64,000 nt of DNA, from the NCBI GenBank assembly GCA_963921795.1, contig OY997642.1, forward strand, positions 64,070,140-64,134,139, written 5' to 3'. Below the pieces are notes generated by a model. It was not told the DNA's origin. It ran no database searches and saw nothing but the letters and a program-made list of their open reading frames with translations. This DNA is from Nannobrachium achirus (lineage: Eukaryota; Chordata; Actinopteri; Myctophiformes; Myctophidae). Positions within the stretch are counted from its first letter, which is position 1; every line of letters starts with the position of its first letter. The position numbers were made by a program, and so were the translations under genes. Shown in pieces: positions 54,601 through 63,506 of this stretch.

Positions 54601-55503
54601 GGTTTCCCCTGTGTGTGAGTCCACATCCGTGTGTATTGGGGGTAGGGGGGCGCTGGGGGTGGGGGGGAGGTCATGTCCCGTTGATGTCTGAGAACCTAGA
54701 CAATGGGATATCCAGCTTCTTTCATCGGCGCGAGGTGTCGAGGTGGCGGCGCCGGCGCAGATTGTATCAAAGCCGAGGTACGCCAACAGCCATGATTGGT
54801 TTCGATCCCTGGGGGGTGGCGGGGCCAGCGGGGGGACATCCTGCTCGGTGGTACTGGTAATCTCCGGAGATCCGACTGCCGCGAACTGGGCACCAACAGC
54901 CACGATGTCGGGTGGTGGAGCCGGCGCGGGGGTGGACACACCGACGACCGAGGTGCTCCGTGGGTCGGGTGGTCCCTCGTGGATCCGTGGTTCCTCCGAG
55001 TTGGCCGTGTTGGTAACCTCACTGGTCGACAATGGCGATGAGTCGACCGTGGAAAGACCATCCGCGGCTGCGAGAACGGCGGCGAGTCTGCGAGTCATCT
55101 GTCGGGTTGCAACCGGGCCAGGGTGGGTCTCTATATCTCCACAGAGTAGCAGCAAAAAGTAAATACAGGACCTTCTGTCCATACTACTGCCAACTGGGGG
55201 TTTGTTCTTTGTTGAGATCAGCGCACCAAAGACAGTCATTCTCCCGTAGCCAAGGTGTTTGGATTCCGACCCACCGTGGAGATAAAAATCACTGTGTGAT
55301 TCCTCTCTGTCCTGCACATAATCCATCGTATCCAAGTTATGTGGGATCCACGGTGAACTCAAGCATGAGTCGGTAAACCATACGAGAAACGTTAGAAAAG
55401 ATAAAAATATCCATCCCTTTGTCCCTGGTGAGTAGTTTACTGGCGCGCGGCGGCGGCTCCGGCGAGAAGTTGAGGAGCGAGAAAAAACGCGTCCGACCTG
55501 CAT
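51634..55503 (-). CDS. Intact LINE ORF2-type protein (APE endonuclease + reverse transcriptase), CR1-like
   Basis: 1,289 residues without a stop or frameshift. A 2A-like motif GDIETHPGP lies at 122-130 after a hydrophobic stretch (IYFLLLL). A Pro/Ser/Thr-rich linker spans about 150-310. An APE-type endonuclease spans about 325-535 (HLNINSLK, FSETKLDD, VYRPPDQ, GDWN where GDFN is usual, LSDHYMIY). A reverse transcriptase spans about 835-1,080 (LQKAFDTVNH, GVPQGSILGP, catalytic FADD at 1,006-1,009). A C-terminal region follows to NW. The element makes a poly-protein for target-primed reverse transcription. The intact frame suggests recent activity. The clade (CR1/L2 group) is judged by motif style. 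Confidence 0.9.
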   Translation of the reverse strand: MQVGRVFSRSSTSRRSRRRAPVNYSPGTKGWIFLSFLTFLVWFTDSCLSSPWIPHNLDTMDYVQDREESHSDFYLHGGSESKHLGYGRMTVFGALISTKNKPPVGSSMDRRSCIYFLLLLCGDIETHPGPVATRQMTRRLAAVLAAADGLSTVDSSPLSTSEVTNTANSEEPRIHEGPPDPRSTSVVGVSTPAPAPPPDIVAVGAQFAAVGSPEITSTTEQDVPPLAPPPPRDRNQSWLLAYLGFDTICAGAATSTPRADERSWISHCLGSQTSTGHDLPPTPSAPLPPIHTDVDSHTGETPSPSPDNGYLNTSDMKGTFVKRGLKMIHLNINSLKPKLEQIKAMFLDGKVHILTFSETKLDDSFSDTSIEIANYTVIRNDRNRKGGGVCMYIHNDLNFIIRPDLHHSSLETVWVEIIFEHAKNILICAVYRPPDQNDFFELFEESLAKVDGIEYYALGDWNVCALRKETPLFKSFNGLCNQYGLTQLVTVPTRVTEHSQTLIDLIVTTDKSKVTASGAIVCGLSDHYMIYCTRKIHKPKASGHKTVVARSLKNYSSEALNHTLANTDFSSELNCTNVEGAWCGFKTKLTNALDDVAPLQTTRVKARQEPWYNSDIAESAKLRDKKYDEKRKCCKKLRKKFNPDLKIQIKHLTAQCKKLRNQTIALCRSAQKDYIDTKIDEYKNKPRDLWKLLNNQLGLKSKNICHSINIKTDAALISDKCEVATHLNKTFTTMAHSLVERLVAPSGRYGINFVKKYYNKLGVIKDSFKLATVTTDEVFKKLSALPQHKATGLDKIPARFLRDSAATIAPIITHIINLSIEQGHVPQDFKLAKVTPLHKKGSKLDPGNYRPVSILSSISKVMEKIVYEQIARYLDENNLIYEFQSGFRKSHSTDTCLLYLTDQIKREADDGKYSGMVMMDLQKAFDTVNHSILIEKLKAIGLDSAAVSWMQSYLVGREQVVEINGTMSPPLPVSCGVPQGSILGPLLFLIYVNDMASACDCNLFLFADDSALLVSGKDHLQVEKTLNSELSKICTWLNDNKLSIHLGKTESILFGTNHNLKKVDNFTIKVGDKVITRKNEISYLGCILEANLSSEKMTSKVINKINQRTRFLQRIAPMVNFNTLKTIAGAIIQPLFDYGVHVWYRDAPQALKTKLQTAQNKLIRVLLSLPYQTHLTATHQLRVGWLRVDDRVQQLAMGLVYKIHYTTMIPKYLSKYFINIKDVHNYNTRGSATDHFQPRVKTNKGSNSFFCYTTKMWKALPKAIKECGSLASFKIALKSHLQAAAVRNW

Positions 55504-55627
55504 GGCTGCTGGCTACAGCCATTCACTGTTTTATTTTTTAGAAGCCCGATCTAAAGCTATTTCAGTCGCAAAGAAAACACTCTGGTTGGTCAAAAATCAG
55601 AAATCAGAGAAAACCCCCTCTAAAGAT
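55504..55627. other. 5' flank of the intact LINE
   Basis: Short segment that may include the element 5' UTR. The boundary is not recognised. Confidence 0.4.
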
Positions 55628-58025
55628 GGTATGGTATGGTATGGGTTTATTGCTTAGTCCCCAAAGGGAAACATGTTGTGCCACCAGAGCGAATACAAAT
55701 ACACAAAATCAATGACAACATATAACAAACATACAAATACACAACAAATAACAATAACAGACTTTACAAGTTACATGTCACCCTCCCAAAAACCAAGCTA
55801 GCGATGTACGTTAACGTTAAGGAATCTAACAGCAGCAGGAACAAAGGATTTCTTCATTCGCTCAGTAGATATTATATAGGCATCAAAAACCTGTTGCTGA
55901 ACTTGCTACGCAGGTCCTTAAATACCTTATCGAAAGGATGGCCTTCAAAGGAAAGAATAGTGTTCAATTTGGTCCTCATTCGCTTGGCTATAGTGATATC
56001 CAAAGTATCCTGAGGGAGGCCAATCACTGAGCCAGCCTTTTTAATCAATTTATTGATTCGGTTTTTATCATCGGCCGTGATGCTGCCCCCCCAGCAGAGC
56101 ACAGCATAAAAGAGGACACTAGCAAGGATACCTTGGTAGAATACATGAAGGAGTGGCCTACTGATCTCAAAAGATCTGAGCTTCCTTAAGTGGAAAAGTC
56201 TAGACTGAGCTTTCTTGAGCTTTCTCTGTGTTCATCTTCCAGTCCAGCTTACTGTCCAAGTGGACACCAAGATACTTATAGGACTGAACTATTTCTACCT
56301 CCTGCCCTTTGATGATGACAGGTGAGATAGGCACCTTCTTTTTACAAAAGTTAACAAGCTCTTTGGTCTTTTCTACATTGAGCAGTAGAAAGTTATCATC
56401 GCACCATCGAACAAATAGATCGATTTCCTTTTTATAGGCCCGATCGTCATCCTTGTTGATGAGACCAATTAGAACAGTGTCATCAGAGAATTTCTGCATG
56501 TGACACTTTGCCTCACTATGCCTACAATCTGTGGTATAGAGGACAAATAAAAAAGGAGCTAAAACAGTTCCCTGAGGGGCTCCAGTTTTTGTCCAGATGA
56601 CATCTGATACTGCATCATCTAGTTTAACAAACTGAGGTCGAGGCACTAGATACTTCATGCACCAGGTAATGGTTGAATTATGCAGTTTATACTGCCTCAG
56701 TTTATTAGCTAGGATATGTGGCTGTATAGTGTTGAAGGCACTAGAAAAATCAAAAAACATGACCCTAACAGAACTGGCAGTTGATTGAAGGTGAGTGTAC
56801 ATGTGATGTAACATAACAATCAGTGCATCATCAACACCTACCCGCTTCCTGTATGCAAATTGCAAATAAGGAGCCACAAATAAGGAGGTCTAAATAAGGA
56901 GCCACCTGCTCTCTAAGGTGGCCCAACACAACCCTTTCAAAACACTTCATGATGTGGCATGTTATAGCAATAGGTCTCATGTTAGTAAGGCTATTACGTA
57001 CATTGTTCTTTTTAGGAATAGGAACAAGACATGATGTTAACCACATAGCAGGAAGAGCAGGTAAAGACAGTGAAAGAGAGAACAGAGAATGAAAGACCTG
57101 GCACAACTGATCAGCACAGACCTTAAAGGTACGAGGGTCGAAACCATCAGGCCCAGGGCCCTTGTTCACCTTAATGCTCTTAAACACCTTGCAAACTTCA
57201 TCAGTAGTTATAACAATAGGGGGACAGCTGTCCTCAGTACTTGGCTGAGCTAGAGAGGAGAGGATACTCGCCTGCTCAGCAGAGAAATCAAATGTATCAA
57301 ACCTAGCAAAAAATGTATTTGCCTCATTAACATCAATCCCAGAGCCAGGGCTACTGGACTTGTTGGTCCAGTCCGTGATGGATTTAATGCCTTTCCAGAG
57401 GCCCCTAGTGTTGGTATTAGACATTTGTCTTTCTACCTTTTCTTTATATTTGAGCTTTGCCTGTCTTATTTTAGCTTTAAGCTCTTTGTTAGCATGTTTG
57501 AACAGGTCATTATCCCCACTGAGGAATGCCCTCTTCTTTTGGTTAATAGCAGCTTTAACCTCCCTTGTCAACCAGGGTTTGTCATTAGGAAATATCTTAA
57601 TCTTTTTACAGGGGATGGCATCATCTACACAGAAATTTATATAAGCAGTAACTCTATCAACTTTACTGTCCAGGTCAAGATCATCATCATCCAGAAAGAT
57701 GGACCAGTCAGTGCATTCAAAGCTTGCTTGGAGTTTATCACAAGCTTCATCAGACCACACGCGCACAGTTTTAGTCTTAATAGGCTGTCTCCGGATAATG
57801 GGAGAATGGCAAGGCGTCACTGCCAACATATTGTGGTCAGATTGTCCAAGAGCAGACAGCTTCTTCACAACGTAGGTCTTCTTAACGTTCGTGTAGAACA
57901 GATCAAGTGACCGATCACCCCGTGTGGGGCACTTCACAAACTGCTTAAAGGACGGCAGAGTGGCGGACAGAGAACAGTGATTGAAATCTCCGTTTATTAT
58001 CACAAGCGCGTCTGGCACTAGATGT
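55628..58025 (-). pseudogene. Rex1-like LINE, 5'-truncated and frameshifted
   Basis: The minus-strand frames 58,018-56,831, 56,877-56,200 and 56,102-55,872 read consecutively as one LINE protein. The endonuclease end shows INGDFNHCSL and LGQSDHNML. The reverse transcriptase shows KVNKGPGPDGF, MRPIAITCHIMKCFERVVLG, FFDFSSAFNTIQPH, GAPQGTVLAPFLFVLY and FSDDTVLIGL, with S replacing A in the usual FADD. Then comes a Rex1-type tail (SYKYLGVHLDSKLDW). A short duplication AATAAGGAG at about 56,878-56,900 shifts the frame, and a stop falls at 56,200. The ATGGT units at 55,628-55,645 mark the 3' end. It lacks the endonuclease N-terminus. Confidence 0.85.
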
Positions 58026-59724
58026 GACTTATTATTGGAGTGGGCCGCCCGATGTGGCCGCGTTGCGCGACTACGGCCCGTGGATGGCCGAGTGGGGCCC
58101 GGGCCATGGATGGAAATGTAGACCGGGGCTTCGTTGAGGCCTCCGATTAATTAATTCATTTTATTAAATATCCCGTACTAGTCCGGGATAGGCACCCTGG
58201 AATACGTCGCGCCGCCGACAGTATAGATTGAGTTTTTTTGGGGGGGGCTCTAAACTTTATTTTAAACCATTTTCAATGGAATAAATCGTCGGACCATCTA
58301 GCGTCTCTCGTTGGTAAGCGCTGGACGAGCCAGGACCACCCACGTTGGTCCAAGCAGCTCAGGGTAAGTAAAATAGCAAATAAAATATTGTATTGGATTG
58401 AAATAAAGCCGAACTTGTTCGGGATAGGCACGATTAGGGTTAAGATCCGCATCTTAAAACCGTCTTTTTTTGGGTAGCGAAATTTGTATTTTTTTACTAC
58501 AGACGAGAGGCTGGGCAAAGGGCTCATCCATGCCATTAACGTATAAGGTGCCTTCTAACACTAAGGACCAGAGTTACGTTACATAAGGTAACGTTAGTCT
58601 CCACGTTCACCATGTTTCACATTGAGATGATAGCTGAGGGGTGGGGGACCACACTGACACTGACACAATCTGTTCAACCAAAGGTCTGTATCTTATTAAC
58701 TGACAGTCAATATACATTATTATATTATTATAAAATTGTAGGCCTACCTTTATCCCTATAGCCAGGCTATTTGAAAATAGACGATCATACAAGCTCACAG
58801 CGTGAGGCATTGCGACACATCTATATGGTCACAGCCATAGACTGTATAAAAGATATGGACAAAGCGAAGCCATTAGTTTCTATGCAGCGCAAATGACACA
58901 ATATGGGTCCTTGGCATGGGTGTTGCCATCATAGATTGAAATGCAACCAGAGGAGGCTATTGGCTGCCAATGGTCACGTGCAACCGCAGGGATACATGAG
59001 AGAATGTGGTCAGAGCCTCCCGAAATACAGCACACGAAGAAGAACACAGCCGGCTGGTATCAGTTTAGTTGGCCACGCCCCCCGCAACTTTATCATCAAT
59101 TTTAACATAAATGGGACCTTATTTTTACAAAACGCATATCATCGTGATTGAAAGGCAAATTTAAATAGCGATAGGAACCATAAAGTATTCATGGAAATGT
59201 TAATTAAGGTTAGAACACGAAAGGGGAAAATGAATGGGATCCAATGGAGAGCAATTCTTTTTGCAACCGGCCAGGGGTAAAACAGCGCAACTAGTGGCCA
59301 ATCATAGGAAGTTTTAGTTCCGTATTGGGCTCATTTTAAATCGTCGGAACTCTCCCCCTGGTCACAGCAGCTGCAGCCCACGATTACGCCTAAATAATTG
59401 ATTCTCCCACCCGCAACAGTGTTGCGTGCAGAGAATAGCAGACCTACTGTATGAGTGAAGCAGTGAAGCTTGTAGCCTACAGTCAGCGGTTCTCAGCGTG
59501 CAATGCCGCTGCGGCCGGGAGAAGTTAAACGTCTCGCTAGGACATATCACACGTCTCACCAGCCAACAAAGAAGAGGTAGGCTACAGCTACGAATGAACT
59601 GCTCAGTGGCGTCAGTTCAGAAAAAGCTAAGGTATGGCAACATGACTGGTGTCTTGCACGCGCGCACCAGTAATGTTGCCATAACTTAGCAACAGGCATG
59701 ATACATTTATTTTAAGAAGTACAT
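58026..59724. other. Unassigned intron sequence with a half hairpin element
   Basis: No gene. 58,772-58,820 matches the 5' half of the hairpin family (GAAAATAGACGATCATACAA, then GCTCACAGCGTGAGG). 58,840-58,900 (GACTGTATAAAAGATATGGA) resembles a common fish repeat. The rest is unrecognised. Confidence 0.5.
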
Positions 59725-60343
59725 TCTATTTTTTCCCCCACTTCTATGGTTTCTTTGGCTGGATATGGCAGCCTGGAATGGTTGTTCAAGTGCAGCTAAA
59801 CTTGACATGTTAGTAAACGTGCCACAATTAACGATAATGAATTGTACCTGTGCAGCTGACCTGCGGAACCTGGGAACATACCATTTTGTCAAAATGGGGG
59901 GACTAAAAGTGTGGAGAATATAATTATAATACCTTGTTAAAGTGACCATTTTGTTAAATTTTGCATTTGTAGTTATTTTACTGTAGCCTAATTTAACAAC
60001 ATAATAACCAGCACAGATAGACAGAGATATTCATGGATTTATATTTAAAAGTAGCTCCTTTCGGAACCCCTCACTCCACGGCTATGCCGCTCTGAGCTGT
60101 GGTTCCTAGTCACTCCATGCCCAAATGAGGCGTCGACGGGGGTAGTTCACCAACTCCGCCAGGTTTTCAACCGCTCTTACCGTCACCAAGTGTTGTATCC
60201 AAAAAGCAATGGTCCTGTACCCGTCTCTTGCATCTCTACTTTTTTTAGCAGAAAGGGTAATTAATCCAAGCGCTATGTTGAAACAATACTTCTTTGTCAA
60301 TACGCTCACTTTGTCAGCCCGGTCTGTGTTTTCCCAGTGATAT

Positions 60344-60755
60344 TGTAGGCTATACGGTATGTACGTTGGCTCTCGCCAACGTGCCTGGCACTTTGGCTGA
60401 CTGGTCAGCGTGCATACCTGGCAAATCGGGGTCCCGGGTTCGCCTCCCGGCCGTGACGCTACATTGGTGGCAGCGGTACAGAGGGGAAGTATTCATCCCC
60501 GGCGGCGGTGTAGACCTGTCCGGCTAGTAGTCGACAACTGTTCCCCCCTGAGTTGCGTTTGAACCCCCCGGTTTCAAAGTCGATCTTAGATCCTGGCCGG
60601 CGCACGTGGTCGCGCTTCCAGGTAGAGGGGACGACTGTAGGCTATACGGTATGTACGTTGGCTCTCGCCAACGTGCCTGGCACTTTGGCTGACTGGTCAG
60701 CGTGCATACCTGGCAAATCGGGGTCCCGGGTTCGCCTCCCGGCCGTGACGCTACA
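60344..60755 (+). mobile_element. TRIM: 412-bp miniature LTR retrotransposon
   Basis: Two 120-bp LTRs (60,344-60,463 and 60,636-60,755), identical by eye, begin TGTAGG and end CTACA. The 4-bp target duplication ATAT lies at 60,340-60,343 and 60,756-60,759. One base after the 5' LTR is a primer-binding site TGGTGGCAGCGGT (60,465-60,477), complementary to the 3' end of tRNA-Leu (AAG/UAG isoacceptors, as I recall it). A purine-rich AGAGGGGA precedes the 3' LTR. The internal part is 172 bp, non-coding. It is non-autonomous and recent, as its LTRs have not diverged. Confidence 0.85.
60394..60447 (+). promoter_or_regulatory. tRNA-like Pol III A and B boxes in the 5' LTR
   Basis: A box TGGCTGACTGG (60,394-60,404) and B box GGTTCGCCTCC (60,437-60,447) are 32 nt apart, a tRNA-like spacing. 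A D-arm-like GCTGAC/GTCAGC stem and a perfect 5-bp T-arm (CCGGG TTCGCCT CCCGG) are present. No acceptor or anticodon stem forms. The 3' LTR repeats this at 60,686-60,739. Confidence 0.65.
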
Positions 60756-61160
60756 ATATGTTACGGAAGCAACCACGTGACTCGCCATTAATCTCAAGCG
60801 AGAAATGGGAGCGTGTCGCGAGATTTCCCCGTGAGAAATGGAAACAGGCTGACAAAAAACACAGGCCGGGCTGATAAAGTGAGCGTTTTTAAAGTATTGC
60901 TTCAACAAATCGCTTGGATTATAGGACCATTTCTTTTTGGATACAACGCTTGGTGACGGTAAGAGCGGTTGAAAACCTGGCGAACTACCCCGGCGACGCC
61001 TCATTTGGGCATGGAGTGATTAGGAACCATATCTCGGAGCGGCATAGCCGTGGAGTGAGTGGTTCCGAAAGGAGCTAATTTAAAAGTAACTTTTATTTTC
61101 CCCCTGGACCCAGGGTACGGCAGCTGCATACCCCTGCCATACCCAATTGACTCCCCTGCA

Positions 61161-61281
61161 TACTGTATCTTTTTCTTTACTTTTTTTTTTCAACTTTCGA
61201 CTTTCCCTGATGGGAGGCGACTTATGTAATTAAGTCGATTGAATCGATTTGTCGACTTTTTGGTTAATGCCCTACTGCACC

Positions 61282-61328
<47 letters not shown>

Positions 61329-61329
61329 G
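61161..61329 (+). other. Polypyrimidine region before exon B4
   Basis: C-rich and (CT)n tract (61,278-61,327) ending in CTCTCCAG. Confidence 0.85.
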
Positions 61330-61635
61330 AGTCAGTGAGGTTGGTGAATGGGACCAGTGTGTGTTCAGGCAGAGTGGAGGTGAAGTCTGATCAGTCGTGG
61401 GTCTCATTGTGTGAAGGTGACTTTGACTGGCAGGATGCAGAGGTGGTCTGTAGGGAGCTTGACTGTGGGCCTCCTTCGGTCCTCCAGGGGGCGCTCTATG
61501 GAGAAGGGAAGATTCCAATGTTTACCAAAGAGTTCCAGTGTGAAGGCAGTGAGTCTGCTCTCCTGGACTGTAGAACTTCAGACTCAACTAGAAACACCTG
61601 CTCACCTGACAAGGCTGTTGGACTCACCTGCTCAG
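61330..61635 (+). CDS. SRCR gene R, exon B4 (eight-cysteine SRCR)
   Basis: A 306-nt phase 1-1 exon, acceptor CTCTCCAG, donor CAG|GTAAAAG. All eight cysteines are present (SVC, SLC, VVC, DC, FQC, LDC, NTC, LTC), with GDFDWQDAE where other copies have GDFDQQDAE. It is the last SRCR exon in the window. No transmembrane or cytoplasmic exon follows before 64,000, so the gene probably continues beyond the window. 10.6 kb of LINE and repeat sequence separates it from A4. Confidence 0.9.
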
Positions 61636-62500
61636 GTAAAAGTTATACTTTGTAGTTTGGATTCACTTGTTGTACGAGTGAATCAACAAGTGAGTTTTTT
61701 AACACACGGGTGACTAACCGGTCCTTTAGGCCGATTTTGATATTTCAAAGTGCAATAACTCTCCCCTTGAATGTCTCAGAAATTTCCCCTTCCATGACTT
61801 TTCCTAAATACTCAAGATATATGTTCTCGTTTTTTTTCCACTTCTGAAACGTTTCCTAATTATGAAATAAAATACAATTATACCACTCTGACGGCACTTA
61901 TCGGCAGAAATGACCGTTCTCCCCCATTTCTCCCAGCAGCAAGAGACTTCACACCTACAGCCCCCCTGGAGTGCGCCTTTGTTCCTTCTAATAGAACATT
62001 TACATGTCCCTGTCAGCAAAGATAACATGACTAAATACACTATCTCTAATGTTGTATTTTATAATTGAAAATAATAATGATAATATCAATGTATCAATTG
62101 TATTGTTATCGCACATTATCGCACCACGTAACAGTTCTTCATTTCGTTGCGATAGAGAATGCAGATATGCGGTGGTGTAAAGTAACGTTACGTAGGCCTA
62201 CAGTTTTGGGGTATTTGTAGTACTTGAGAGTATAATATATACAGTATACCATATATAATGAGCCAAATGAAACCAAATGGAACCGTCCGGGTCCATTTGG
62301 TTTCATTCTACAGACACACGTTTGGCGAGGCTGTTTTTTCCCCCCAGCTGTAGCCTATCATTATCGCCTAATTCTTCTCTGTCCTGCGATGGTGTTTGCG
62401 TTCGTCAATCATATCTGATCATTTGAGTTATAATTTGAGGGTTATAAATGTTTGAGTTATAAATGTCCATAACGTTGTACACTCTGTCTCTTCTCTTTCT

Positions 62501-62531
<31 letters not shown>

Positions 62532-63103
62532 TTCAAAGGTGAACTGTAAAAACTATTGTGTAGCGACATTATTATTATGTACATTTCCATTTGTTAACTT
62601 CAAATAAATGTTTCAATCCATTGATCAGTGGCTGCATTCTTTACTGATAGCTGTGTAATTTGAATAGCCAATGTGTTAGTATTGTTTTGAAATAGGCCAA
62701 TTTGTTAGTTTCGAAACAATTCACACAGTACTGTGTGAATTAAAGTGGTTTATGTATAGGCCTATTTTATATTATAATTTGTAAATACGTTTTGAAATAA
62801 ATGTGGCCTAGTGGAGTAGAAGTTAAAATATTGGAAATTGGATTTACTAACGTATATAAAGTACAAATAGCCAAGTTCTCCAAGTTAGAATGTATTTGTA
62901 TTGTCGTTCTCTCAGGTGGAAACCTTGTATGTCCACTTCAAAACCAGACTTTGGCTTATGTGCATAGCATTGTGAGCTTGTGTCTATAATCTTAGCTCTT
63001 GGAAACCAATGTCTAACCCAAATTAATGTCAGTGGTCATTTAGAAATCAATCATATCTGATAATTTGAGTTATAAATGTCCATAACGTTATACACTCTCT
63101 CTC

Positions 63104-63171
<68 letters not shown>

Positions 63172-63238
63172 GAATCATATCTGATCTGACAATTAGTTAT
63201 AAATGTGCATAAGGTATCTCTGATGTAATGTAATATAC

Positions 63239-63307
<69 letters not shown>

Positions 63308-63442
63308 TGTGAAGTCACATTATTTTGCCTTATACATGAAAGGATTACAGTGTCACATTCCTATGCAGACTAATCTGCATTATTATGCATGAGTCATTAT
63401 AGACCAGGAGTTTTGATAGCCCACTTAGCCTGCAAAAATTTG
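61636..63442 (+). other. Sequence after B4: microsatellites and a short direct repeat
   Basis: About 130 bp (CAATCATATCTGAT...GTCCATAACGTT...CACTCT) at 62,405-62,533 recurs at 63,046-63,175, each time followed by (CT)n. A shorter third piece lies at 63,171-63,220. (AT)n at 63,243-63,300. No exon recognised. Confidence 0.65.
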
Positions 63443-63450
63443 TATAAAAG
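63443..63450 (+). promoter_or_regulatory. TATA box of the piggyBac-like gene
   Basis: TATAAAAG lies 64 bp upstream of the first ATG of the transposase frame. Confidence 0.55.
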
Positions 63451-63506
63451 CTCTCCACAAATACAGTCAGAGTCACATTTACCAAGCACGAGCTGACAAG
63501 CTGACT

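Larger units (their letters stand above)
60054..61078. mobile_element. Long-TIR element with 10-bp target duplication, carrying a TRIM
   Basis: TIRs of about 220-285 bp: GCTCCTTTCGGAACCCCTCA...CCGCTC at 60,054-60,339 is mirrored at 60,857-61,075. TTTAAAAGTA flanks it at 60,044-60,053 and 61,079-61,088. Excluding the TRIM and one copy of its 4-bp duplication it is about 610 bp and almost entirely inverted repeat. Type unknown. Confidence 0.8.
59725..61160 (-). mobile_element. Dispersed repeat, copy 2, split by nested insertions
   Basis: 59,725-60,053 and 61,079-61,160 together are the reverse complement of 23,741-24,135. 60,054-61,078 is inserted between them, within TTTAAAAGTA. Confidence 0.8.

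Noticed and set aside
54615-55376. Plus-strand and alternative-frame reading frames opposite the LINE
   Set aside because: They are shadows of the GC-rich linker region of the intact LINE protein.
60344-60463. Plain tRNA gene or tandem SINE duplication
   Set aside because: TG...CA ends, a PBS directly after the first copy, a purine tract before the second and a flanking ATAT duplication fit a TRIM better.
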